Below are positions 57,508 through 64,000 of a stretch of 64,000 nt of DNA, piece after piece. A program made the translations under genes and the position numbers. Every line of letters begins with the position of its first letter. Position 1 is the stretch's first letter. Source of the stretch: an uncultured Solirubrobacteraceae bacterium (lineage in GTDB: Bacteria; Actinomycetota; Thermoleophilia; Solirubrobacterales; Solirubrobacteraceae). The stretch spans positions 36,449 to 100,448 of the forward strand of contig CADCVQ010000160.1 in assembly GCA_902806175.1 (NCBI GenBank), read 5' to 3'. The notes under the pieces are model-generated. The model made no database searches, had not been told where the DNA came from, and saw only the letters and a program-made list of their open reading frames with translations.

Positions 57508-57535
57508 TTGCGTACACGCGATCTTGTGCTATGAC
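57508..57535 (+). promoter_or_regulatory. Extended -10 promoter upstream of the sigma gene
   Basis: TTGCGT (57508-57513), a 16 bp spacer and TATGAC (57530-57535), preceded by TG to give TGCTATGAC. Transcription would start near 57542. The ATG at 57531 lies inside this -10, arguing against its use as a start codon. Confidence 0.5.
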
Positions 57536-57575
57536 TCACCAGTCGTTGTTTGGGTCACATAGCCCAGCGGCACTG

Positions 57576-57600
57576 GAGGCGAGGCGAGGCGAGGCGAGGC
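57576..57600 (+). repeat. Pentanucleotide tandem repeat (GAGGC)5
   Basis: Five perfect GAGGC copies lie in the leader of the sigma gene. Loss of one copy would bring the ATG at 57531 into frame with the sigma factor. With five copies that frame instead ends at 58016. Confidence 0.9.
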
Positions 57601-57628
57601 AAAGGCGGCATCCGAGGGGGGCCGAGGC

Positions 57629-58783
57629 ATCGAAAACGAAGTTCTGCTGGCGGACGAGGCGCCGATCTACGAGCTCGACGAGCTGCGAACGCTCATCACC
57701 GATGGGCAGGAGCGCGGCTTTCTCACGTTCGACGAGATCTCTGGGGCACTCGAAGAGGTGGAGGTCACGAAGGAGCAGCTCCAGGAGCTGCATTCCTACC
57801 TCTCTGAACACGGCATCGACGTCGTCGGTGCCGACGGTCGCAACGCCTCGTCGGAGGGCGCGCGCGTCGAGGCGGTGGCCGAGGCGCGCAAGACGCGCGC
57901 CAACGGCGGCGTTCCCGACGACGCGCCGAGAAGGCCCGAGCTCGACCTCACCGTCGAGCCGTCGCTTGACTCGCTGCGGCTGTACCTGCGCTCGATCGGC
58001 CGCGTGCCGCTGCTGACGGCGGACATGGAGGTCGCGCTCGCCAAGCGCATCGAGCGCGGCGACATGGACGCCAAGCAGCACATGGTCGAGGCCAACCTGC
58101 GGCTCGTGGTGTCGATCGCCAAGGGCTATCTCGGCCGCGGCCTGACGTTCCTGGATCTCATCCAAGAGGGGTCGCTGGGCTTGATCCGCGCGGTCGAGAA
58201 GTTCGACTACCGCCGCGGCTACAAGTTCTCGACGTACGCCACGTGGTGGATCCGGCAGGCCGTCACGCGCGCGATCGCCGACAAGGGCCGCACGATCCGC
58301 ATCCCGGTGCACATGGTCGAGAAGCTCAACAAGGTCGTGCAGGTCGAGCGCCAGCTCGTCCAGTCGCTCGGCCGTGAGCCGTCGCCGGAGGAGATCGCGA
58401 CCCATCTGGAATGCACCGCGCGCGAGGTGCGCGACATTCTGCGCATGTCCCAGCAGCCGATCTCCCTGGAGCGGCCGGTGGGCGAGGAGGACGAGTCCGA
58501 GCTGGGCGACTTCGTCGAGGACGAGAACGCGGTGTCGCCGTTCGAGCTGGCGGCGGAGAACCTGCGCCGTGAGAACGTGCGCCGGGCGCTGGCCGCTCTG
58601 CCCCAGCGCGAGCGCGAGGTCATCGAGATGCGCTTCGGGCTGACCGGCGGGCGGCCGCGGACGCTCGAGGAGGTCGGGCGCGCGTTCAACGTCACGCGCG
58701 AGCGGATCCGCCAGATCGAGAACCACACGCTGAAGAAGCTCGAGTCGCTGCCGGAGGCGCAGAAGCTACGCGACGCGTCCTGA
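57629..58783 (+). CDS. Primary-type sigma-70 factor (RpoD/SigA-like)
   Basis: A sigma-70 protein with regions 1.1, 1.2, 2, 3 and 4. Region 1.1 is encoded from about 57665 ([19 protein letters not shown]), but no ATG, GTG or TTG occurs in this frame between the TAG at 57560 and GTG 57758, which would cut region 1.1 in half. The ATC at 57629, 8-9 bp after GAGGGGGG, is the best placed candidate and would give IENEVLL. Region 2 has [20 protein letters not shown] and [19 protein letters not shown]; region 4.2 has [20 protein letters not shown]. It resembles SigA; the lengths and motifs fit a housekeeping sigma, though a second primary-like sigma cannot be excluded. Confidence 0.85.
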   Translation: MENEVLLADEAPIYELDELRTLITDGQERGFLTFDEISGALEEVEVTKEQLQELHSYLSEHGIDVVGADGRNASSEGARVEAVAEARKTRANGGVPDDAPRRPELDLTVEPSLDSLRLYLRSIGRVPLLTADMEVALAKRIERGDMDAKQHMVEANLRLVVSIAKGYLGRGLTFLDLIQEGSLGLIRAVEKFDYRRGYKFSTYATWWIRQAVTRAIADKGRTIRIPVHMVEKLNKVVQVERQLVQSLGREPSPEEIATHLECTAREVRDILRMSQQPISLERPVGEEDESELGDFVEDENAVSPFELAAENLRRENVRRALAALPQREREVIEMRFGLTGGRPRTLEEVGRAFNVTRERIRQIENHTLKKLESLPEAQKLRDAS

Positions 58784-58815
58784 ACTGCGGCTCGCGGGCG
58801 CGCGTATGGAGGGAC

Positions 58816-59511
58816 ATGTGGGCGTCGCGCGTTGTGGTGGTGGTGTTGGCGTGCCTGGTGGCTGCCGGGTGCGGGTCGGAGCCTGAGCCTGAGCCGGGGC
58901 GGCCGGCGGCGGCGACGGCGACGACCGTGCAGCCGGCGGTGGCGGTGGCCGAGTCGGATGCCCCGGCGGCGGATAGGCCGGCGGCGGATGCGCCGGGGGA
59001 CGCGCCGGCGCCGGCGCCGGGGGCCGATCACGCGCGCGAGGGCGCCGGCGGCGTGCTGCGCGGGACGTTCACGCGCCTCAACGGTGAGCGCGACGACCTC
59101 GCGCGCTACCGCGGCGACGTCGTGCTCGTCGTCAACACCGCGACGGCGTGCGGCTACACGCCGCAGTTGGAGGGCCTCGAGGCGCTCTACCGCGCGCGCC
59201 GCGGCGACGGGTTCGTCGTGCTCGGCTTCCCGGCCAACGACTTCGCCGGCCAGGAGCCGCGCTCGGACAAGGAGATCGCGGAGTTCTGCAAGGCCAACTA
59301 CGGCGTGACGTTCCCGATGTTCTCCAAGACGAAGGTGACGGGTGGGGCTGCGAACCCGCTGTTCCGGCGGTTGTCGGCCGCCGCGGGAGCGCCGGAGTGG
59401 AACTTCAACAAGTACCTCGTGGATCGGCGCGGCCGCGTGGTCGCGCGGTTCGGCGCGGGGACGGAGCCGGACGCTTCGGAGCTGACGGGGAGGCTCGAGA
59501 AGCTGCTGTGA
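58816..59511 (+). CDS. Lipoprotein glutathione/thiol peroxidase-like protein
   Basis: A 231-residue exported lipoprotein of the GPx family. The lipobox is LVAAGC, followed by a long Pro/Ala linker (about 20-85). The catalytic domain has NTATACGYTPQLEGLE with peroxidatic Cys112, LGFPANDFAGQEP (Gln) and EWNFNKYLVD (Trp, Asn), completing the GPx tetrad. Bacterial Cys-GPx proteins use thioredoxin-like donors rather than glutathione. Secretion of this enzyme is unusual and suggests protection of the envelope. It follows the sigma gene by 33 bp. Confidence 0.88.
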   Translation: MWASRVVVVVLACLVAAGCGSEPEPEPGRPAAATATTVQPAVAVAESDAPAADRPAADAPGDAPAPAPGADHAREGAGGVLRGTFTRLNGERDDLARYRGDVVLVVNTATACGYTPQLEGLEALYRARRGDGFVVLGFPANDFAGQEPRSDKEIAEFCKANYGVTFPMFSKTKVTGGAANPLFRRLSAAAGAPEWNFNKYLVDRRGRVVARFGAGTEPDASELTGRLEKLL

Positions 59512-59525
59512 TTCCGTCCGCAGGG

Positions 59526-59537
59526 GAACGTATGTTC
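59526..59537 (+). promoter_or_regulatory. LexA/SOS-type box overlapping the -10 of the nuclease gene
   Basis: GAACGTATGTTC is a perfect GAAC-N4-GTTC palindrome, the core of Gram-positive LexA boxes. TATGTT (59531-59536) could be the -10, and GTG 59543 begins 7 bp after it, fitting a leaderless transcript shut by LexA. Confidence 0.65.
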
Positions 59538-59542
59538 TGGTA

Positions 59543-59971
59543 GTGGACGGGAGGATCTCACCAAGGCTGCAGGGGGACATCGGCGAGCGGGCCGCGGCCG
59601 TGTGGCTGCTGAACCAGCCTCGGACGAGCGTCTTCATTCCATTTGGCCATAGTCCGGACACCGATCTCGTCGCAGAGATGGACGGTCGCCTCATCCGCGT
59701 TCAGGTCAAGACCTCAACCGTCCTGATCAACAACGGGCGCTATCAGGTGTCTCTGGCGACACGAGGCGGCAACCGAAGCTGGAATGGGCTTGTCAAGCGC
59801 TTCAGCTCTACGCGGTGCGAGTACCTCTTCGTGCTCGTGGCCGACGGCCGGCAGTGGTTCATCCCCTCCACGGTCGTCGACGGGGGGTCGCAGATCGTGG
59901 TCGGAGGCCCAAAGTACGCCGACCACGAGGTCGAGGCCGGTCGCCCGTTCGAGCCTGTGAGAACTGCCTGA
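59543..59971 (+). CDS. PD-(D/E)XK nuclease-like protein
   Basis: A 142-residue protein of the restriction-endonuclease-like superfamily, closest in style to the group I intron-associated PD-(D/E)XK domain. Active-site residues are Glu15 (GDIGERAAAVWLL), Asp41 (PDTDLVAEM) and Gln54-Val-Lys56 (RVQVKTS), an E/Q-x-K variant. No group I intron is evident here. GTG 59543 was chosen because it fits directly behind the -10 and the SOS-type box. Such enzymes can act in DNA repair, but the role is unknown. The tRNA-Tyr gene follows 21 bp after its stop. Confidence 0.75.
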   Translation: MDGRISPRLQGDIGERAAAVWLLNQPRTSVFIPFGHSPDTDLVAEMDGRLIRVQVKTSTVLINNGRYQVSLATRGGNRSWNGLVKRFSSTRCEYLFVLVADGRQWFIPSTVVDGGSQIVVGGPKYADHEVEAGRPFEPVRTA

Positions 59972-59992
59972 TCGGTAGACTGGCCGACCCTC

Positions 59993-60074
<82 letters not shown>

Positions 60075-60201
60075 CTGATGGCCCTACAGCCTTTCAAGCG
60101 CCGGATATCGACGGATCAAGCGCTCGAGTCGAGGCCGCTTGGCGCGATCGCGCTTGGCGTGGCAGGATCAGCGAGTCCCCTGAGCCGAAGGAGTCGCGCA
60201 C

Positions 60202-60669
60202 ATGGAGTCCTCCGCGCCCGCCCGCGTCCTGATCGTCGCCCACAGGACCGCTGCGACGCCGCAGCTGCTGTCGGCTGTCTCCGAACGAGCCTCGGCAGGG
60301 CCGGCACAGTTCACGCTGCTCGTCCCGCGCGTCGCACACGGGCTGCACCGGGTCGTGGACCCCGAGGACACTGACGACACCGAGGCGCAGATGGTGCTCG
60401 AGCTCGCGCTGCCGCTGCTCGAGGAGGCGGCCGGAGGGCCCGTCGAGGGCAAGATCGGCGACCCGAACCCCAACGACGCGGTCCACGACGCGATGAATGC
60501 CGAGCACTACGACGAGATCATCATCTCGACGCTGCCCGCCCGCGTGTCGCGCTGGCTGCGCGCCGACCTACCGAGCAAGCTCAAGCCGCTGGGCGTCCCG
60601 ATCACGACGGTGATCGCGAAGAGCTCGCGCGCCGCGGGCCGGGCGGAGCAGCGCGCGAGCGGCAATTAG
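60202..60669 (+). CDS. Usp-fold-like hypothetical protein
   Basis: A 155-residue protein with an alternating alpha/beta pattern: RVLIVAHRTAATPQLLSAVS, FTLLVPRVAHGLHRV and DEIIISTLPARVSRWLRADLP. The last block recurs in actinobacterial universal-stress-like proteins of unknown function. No ATP-binding GxxG motif is clear. ATG 60202 is the start. The end overlaps by 4 bp the stop of the convergent Nudix gene. Confidence 0.7.
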   Translation: MESSAPARVLIVAHRTAATPQLLSAVSERASAGPAQFTLLVPRVAHGLHRVVDPEDTDDTEAQMVLELALPLLEEAAGGPVEGKIGDPNPNDAVHDAMNAEHYDEIIISTLPARVSRWLRADLPSKLKPLGVPITTVIAKSSRAAGRAEQRASGN

Positions 60670-61133
60670 GCAAGCGCGTCGCGCAGCGCCTGTTCGGTCG
60701 ACCAGAACGCCAGCTCGTCCCACGGCAGCTCGTCCGGCGCGAAGGCCCGCACCTCCGACGCCTCGTCGGTCTCGTGGCCCATGCCGAGCGCGCGCGCGTG
60801 GAAGACGACGAGCACCGTGCGCTCCTGCGCGCGCGAGTACACGCCGACGAGCGCGCCGAGCTCGATCTCCATCTCGAGCTCCTCGCACGTCTCGCGGCGG
60901 GCAGCGTCCTCGACGGTCTCGCCGAGCTCGACGTACCCGCCGGGGAACGTCCAGCGGCCGGCGCCCTCGTGCAGCGTGCGGCGCAGCAGCCAGATGCGGC
61001 CGTCCTCGTCACGCGGGATCGCCGCCGCGACCGGCTCGGGGCTCCAGAGCGCGTGATAGCCGCAGTGCCTGCAGCGCAGCTCGCGCGGGAACGACACGAG
61101 CGCCTCAGCGGCACAGCGAGGGCAGAAGCGCAC
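60666..61133 (-). CDS. Nudix hydrolase with N-terminal zinc ribbon
   Basis: A 155-residue enzyme. A zinc ribbon (FCPRCAAEAL and RCRHCGYHAL, four Cys) precedes a Nudix domain with the box GGYVELGETVEDAARRETCE then ELEME, matching Gx5Ex7REUxEExGU except for a final variation. The layout resembles NudC-type or related hydrolases that cleave nucleoside diphosphate derivatives. The substrate is unresolved. ATG 61133 is the start. Confidence 0.9.
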   Translation of the reverse strand: MRFCPRCAAEALVSFPRELRCRHCGYHALWSPEPVAAAIPRDEDGRIWLLRRTLHEGAGRWTFPGGYVELGETVEDAARRETCEELEMEIELGALVGVYSRAQERTVLVVFHARALGMGHETDEASEVRAFAPDELPWDELAFWSTEQALRDALA

Positions 61134-61175
61134 GTCCTCAAGGGCAGGATTCAGGCTGTACAGTTGGGGCCTCCC

Positions 61176-61248
<73 letters not shown>

Positions 61249-61283
61249 TCCATCGTTTGCAGGGCTTTTGTCTCGACGCAAGC

Positions 61284-61319
61284 CTCGACCACGGGTCGAG
61301 AGAGGTACCAAACGGGTAC
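61284..61319. repeat. Inverted repeats next to the attachment site
   Basis: CTCGACC-ACG-GGTCGAG (61284-61300) is a perfect 7 bp inverted repeat, followed by GTACC-5-GGTAC (61305-61319). They lie between tRNA-Thr and the excisionase gene, where integrase or excisionase arm sites, or a tRNA terminator, would be expected. Confidence 0.4.
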
Positions 61320-61404
61320 ATCTTCGCCGCCGCCGACCCGTTCTGCGCCGCGCCGTCCCGCAACACGGGGGGGCCAAAATCCGCTCGTAGGGCTCTTGTT
61401 AGGT

Positions 61405-61689
61405 ATGAGGGGCAGTGCGTCCGACGCACCGCTGCTGCGGGTCTCGGAGGCCGCCGAGCTGGCCGGCCTGTCGACGCGCGCGATCTACCGCGCGATCGAG
61501 CGCGGCGAGCTGCGCGCGTCGCGGCTGTGTTCGCGGCTGCGGATCCCGCGCGCCGCGTTTGACGAGTGGATCGAGCGCAGCACCGTGCGGCCGGCCGAGC
61601 CGCCGGCGGCGCCTGCACCGCCACCGCCTCCGATGCCCGCCGGCAGCTTCCGCGCGCTGCTCGCGCGCCGTGAGGAGCGCTCGTCGTGA
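61405..61689 (+). CDS. Excisionase-like HTH protein
   Basis: A 94-residue protein with an HTH_17/MerR-like excisionase domain: PLLRVSEAAELAGLSTRAIY, RAIERGELRASRL and RIPRAAFDEWI. A Pro-rich tail (PPAAPAPPPPPMPAG) follows. Such proteins bend DNA and steer integrase toward excision, and many also repress their own operon. ATG 61405 was chosen because it starts just before the HTH. It overlaps the integrase gene by 4 bp. Confidence 0.87.
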   Translation: MRGSASDAPLLRVSEAAELAGLSTRAIYRAIERGELRASRLCSRLRIPRAAFDEWIERSTVRPAEPPAAPAPPPPPMPAGSFRALLARREERSS

Positions 61690-62822
61690 GCGTCGAGCGC
61701 CTCGAGCGCGAGGGCGGCGTCGTGTGGCGCGTTCGCTGGCGCGAGGGCGGTCGCAACCGCTCCAAGGTGCTCGGCCGCAAGCGCGACGCCGAGGCCTTCG
61801 ACGCCGAGCTCAAGCGGCGCCGGCGCACCGGCGCGATCGCGCATCTGGACGCCGGCAGGGAGACGCTCGCGCAGTTCGGCGAGGACTGGTGGCGGCTGTA
61901 CGCCGAGCCGAACCTCGCCGCGACGACGCTGCAGGTCTACGCCGCGATGTGGGACGCCTACGTCCTGCCCCAGCTCGGCGCGCTGTCGCTGCGCGAGCTG
62001 ACGCCGACCGTCGTCAACCGCTTCCGGCTCGAGCTCGAGGCCGCCGGCGTCGGGCGCGGCGCGATCGCCAAGACGCTGACGCTGCTGCAGGGCGTGCTGC
62101 AGCGCGCGTGCGAGTGGGAGCGGCTGGCGTCCAACCCCGTGCGTGCCGTGCGCAAGCCGCGGCCCGCGCAGCGGCGCAGCGTCACGCCGCTTGCGCCCGA
62201 GACCGTCGAGCAGATGCGCTTCTGGCTGCTGCACCGTGACCTCATGCGCGACGCGACGCTCATCTCGGTCCTCGCCTACGCCGGGCTGCGGCCAGGGGAG
62301 GCCTTCGCACTGACCTGGGGCAGCGTCCGCGAGCGCACGCTGCTCGTCGAGGCAGCCGTGAGCCTCGGCACGGTCGCCGAGACGAAGACGCGCCGGCGTC
62401 GCACCGTGCGCACCCTCAAGCCGCTCGCCCAGGACCTCGCCGAGTGGCGGCTGCGCGCCGGCCGACCGCGCGACGAGCAGTTCGTCTTCCCCGCGCACGA
62501 CGGCGGGCCGTGGTCGCCGGACGACTGGAAGAACTGGCGGCGGCGGACCTTCTGGCCCGCCGCCGCGGCCGCCGGACTGACCGGGGCGCGGCCCTACGAC
62601 CTGCGCCACTCGTTCGTCTCGCTGCTGATCGCCGAGGGCCACAACATCGTCGAGGTCGCGCGCCAGGCCGGCCACTCGCCGAAGATGGCGCTGGACACCT
62701 ACGCGCACGTCTTCGACGAGTTCGACCCCGCCGAGCGCGTGACCGCCGTCGACCGCATCCGCGCCGCGCGCGAGGAGATGCAGCGCCGCTGGCGCCAACC
62801 GACGCTGTTCGACATCGCATGA
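61686..62822 (+). CDS. int: Tyrosine recombinase/integrase
   Basis: A 378-residue phage-type integrase. An AP2-like DNA-binding region (about 1-50) and SAM-like core-binding domain (ETLAQFGEDWWRLYAE) precede the catalytic domain. Catalytic residues are Arg202 (AYAGLRPGEA), Arg307 (YDLRHSF), His330 (GHSP) and nucleophile Tyr339 (DTYAHV); the usual first His of HxxR is Tyr here, as in many actinobacterial integrases. It is co-translated with the excisionase and replication-relaxation genes. It is probably active for integration at tRNA-Thr. Confidence 0.94.
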   Translation: MSVERLEREGGVVWRVRWREGGRNRSKVLGRKRDAEAFDAELKRRRRTGAIAHLDAGRETLAQFGEDWWRLYAEPNLAATTLQVYAAMWDAYVLPQLGALSLRELTPTVVNRFRLELEAAGVGRGAIAKTLTLLQGVLQRACEWERLASNPVRAVRKPRPAQRRSVTPLAPETVEQMRFWLLHRDLMRDATLISVLAYAGLRPGEAFALTWGSVRERTLLVEAAVSLGTVAETKTRRRRTVRTLKPLAQDLAEWRLRAGRPRDEQFVFPAHDGGPWSPDDWKNWRRRTFWPAAAAAGLTGARPYDLRHSFVSLLIAEGHNIVEVARQAGHSPKMALDTYAHVFDEFDPAERVTAVDRIRAAREEMQRRWRQPTLFDIA

Positions 62823-63859
62823 GCAGCCCGAACGGATACGCCGCCGTGCACCGCTACGACGGCGCCGTCATCGAGCGCGACGAGCGCGAGCGCGTCATCC
62901 CGATCGCCGTGCAGCCGCGCGACCTGGCGATCGTCCGCGACGTCTGGCGCTACCGCTTCCTGACGACCGACCAGCTGCTCGAGCTGTGGTGGCCCGGAGC
63001 GTCCGCGCAGGCGGGACGGCGCCGGCTCGTCAAGCTCTTTCGCGCCGGCTACCTCGAGCGCTTCCGGCCCGTCTCGCGCCGCGGCTCGTACCCGTGGACG
63101 TACCACCTCGGCGCCGACGGGCACCGCATGCTCGTCCAGTCGGAGACGATCGATCGCAGCAGCCGCTTCAAGCCGCGCGCGATCTACGACTACGGCCACG
63201 TCCTGCACGACCTGCAGCTCAACAACTGGATCCTCGCCTGGCGGCGACTGCTCGGCCACACGCTGCTGGACTGGCACGGCGAGACCGAGATCCACCCGCC
63301 GGCCGGCCTGCGCCGCGACTCTTGCGACGGCCGGCTGTTCGTCGCCGACGGCTCGGGTCGAATCGTCAGCGACCTGCGCGACGATCGGCCGCGGCTGCTG
63401 CGACCCGACGCCATCATCGAGGTCGAGGACCCCGACAGCTACATCCCGCTGACGTACTACATCGAGTTCGACCGCACGCGGCGCGTCGACAAGAACTACG
63501 ACAAGTTCCGCCGCTACGACTGCTTTCTGAACTACTGGTGGCACGAGACCGACGTCGGCCTGCTCGACGCGCCGTACGTCATCTTCATCTGCCAGGACCG
63601 CGACCACGCCCTGCTGTTCCTCAACGCCGCCGACCGCGACCTGACCGGCAACATCGACCGCCACTGGGGCGAGGAGCTCGACTGCATCGGCCGCCAACGG
63701 ATCATGTTCTGCCTCGAGCCCAGCATGTACGAGCACAGCCCGCACGCCTTCCAGGTCCCCGAGCAGCCCCGGCATCGCGACGCCGGCGAGGAGCGACGGC
63801 GCCCGATCCGCACCTTGCTGCCCGGCGACCGGCACGCGACGCGAAGCACGGCCGCATGA
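62819..63859 (+). CDS. Replication-relaxation family protein (Replic_Relax)
   Basis: A 346-residue element protein. The N-terminal winged-helix region is RDLAIVRDVWRYRFLTTDQL, with RRRLVKLFRAGYLERF. The C-terminal part has RPDAIIEVEDPDSYIP, YYIEFDRTRRVDKNYDKF and FIC-type VIFICQDRD, the restriction-endonuclease-like core seen in this family (Asp, Glu-x-Asp). Members occur on plasmids and ICEs and are linked to replication or relaxation. ATG 62819 overlaps the integrase gene by 4 bp. Confidence 0.82.
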   Translation: MSSPNGYAAVHRYDGAVIERDERERVIPIAVQPRDLAIVRDVWRYRFLTTDQLLELWWPGASAQAGRRRLVKLFRAGYLERFRPVSRRGSYPWTYHLGADGHRMLVQSETIDRSSRFKPRAIYDYGHVLHDLQLNNWILAWRRLLGHTLLDWHGETEIHPPAGLRRDSCDGRLFVADGSGRIVSDLRDDRPRLLRPDAIIEVEDPDSYIPLTYYIEFDRTRRVDKNYDKFRRYDCFLNYWWHETDVGLLDAPYVIFICQDRDHALLFLNAADRDLTGNIDRHWGEELDCIGRQRIMFCLEPSMYEHSPHAFQVPEQPRHRDAGEERRRPIRTLLPGDRHATRSTAA

Positions 63860-63909
63860 CGACGGGCGGATGTGTATGTGAGCAGGTGTCGGAGGTGTAC
63901 GCTGTCGGG

Positions 63910-64000
63910 GTGGTCAAGCGCACGAACATCAACCTCGACATGGACCTCGTGCAGCAGGCCGCACGGGCGCTCGGCACCCGACGCACGACCGACACCGTCC
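63910..64000 (+). CDS. vapB: VapB-like antitoxin (cut by window edge)
   Basis: The first 30 residues are visible: VVKRTNINLDMDLVQQAARA, then LGTRRTTDTV. This is the ribbon-helix-helix start of VapB-type antitoxins, which bind operator DNA and neutralise a PIN-domain VapC ribonuclease. VapC should follow beyond the window. GTG 63910 is the likely start. Confidence 0.75.
   Translation, partial: MVKRTNINLDMDLVQQAARALGTRRTTDTV

Noticed and set aside
57758..58783. GTG 57758 as the sigma factor start
   Set aside because: It would remove half of conserved region 1.1, which is clearly encoded upstream in the same frame.
61134..61175. Promoter or terminator between the Nudix gene and tRNA-Thr
   Set aside because: No convincing -35/-10 or stem was seen.

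Overview
The window is very GC-rich (GC-loaded third codon positions, many GTG starts, 1 to 8 bp stop/start overlaps) and reads as actinobacterial chromosome. The GlgE alpha-glucan pathway, small secreted proteins ending in Arg-rich or beta-sandwich tails, a MhuD-type heme monooxygenase, a GAF/NarL two-component pair and DUF1918 fit Actinobacteria. The many cell-surface proteins with shared C-terminal beta modules suggest class Thermoleophilia (Solirubrobacterales/Conexibacter-like). That lineage call is inference; there is no rRNA here to test it.

Layout. 1-6.9 kb: glgE (left end cut) - treS - pep2 - glgB, the GlgE route from trehalose to branched alpha-glucan. 6.9-12 kb: an unusual TetR/SpoIIE-phosphatase fusion divergent from a B12-binding MerR regulator, a decayed nucleotidyltransferase, three tandem palindromes, and a VOC/ArsR/SRPBCC operon with a clear double operator. 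12-27 kb: a surface/exopolysaccharide region with two recently related S8 proteases, a secreted glycosidase co-translated with a GT2-GH26 fusion, and several large secreted proteins (BNR/CWB2, RCC1 propeller). 27.4-33.3 kb: treZ - glgX - treY, the second alpha-glucan operon, converting glucan ends to trehalose and debranching. 33-43 kb: lipoprotein, MhuD/M23/PEP-mutase-like operon, DUF1918, a third S8 protease, a secreted GH2 enzyme and a GT4 glycogen-synthase-like transferase. 43-52 kb: CutA, sensor kinase/response regulator, SDR-QueA-like pair, FAH, M32 carboxypeptidase, ClpP. 51.8-56.5 kb: ABC ATPase, LPLTG-anchored protein with calcium-type repeats, ABC-2 permease, PgsA. 56.5-61.2 kb: FolE2, a primary-type sigma factor, a lipoprotein glutathione peroxidase, a PD-(D/E)XK nuclease behind a LexA-type box, tRNA-Tyr, a Nudix enzyme and tRNA-Thr. 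61.2 kb to the end: left end of an element integrated at tRNA-Thr (excisionase, integrase, replication-relaxation protein, VapB start).

How it works together. Both alpha-glucan operons and a GT4 glucan synthase candidate sit within 42 kb, so trehalose can be built into glucan (TreS, Pep2, GlgE, GlgB) and recovered from it (GlgX, TreY, TreZ). The 12-27 kb block looks like a surface-polysaccharide and envelope-protein locus in which synthesis and trimming are physically coupled.

The most unusual signals are: a GAACGTATGTTC box overlapping the -10 of an apparently leaderless nuclease gene; a sigma factor whose region 1.1 has no ATG/GTG/TTG start and is preceded by five GAGGC repeats; the TetR-phosphatase fusion beside a CarH-like protein lacking the light-sensing Trp/Glu; and the GT2-GH26 fusion. 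No CRISPR array, rRNA or complete insertion sequence was seen.
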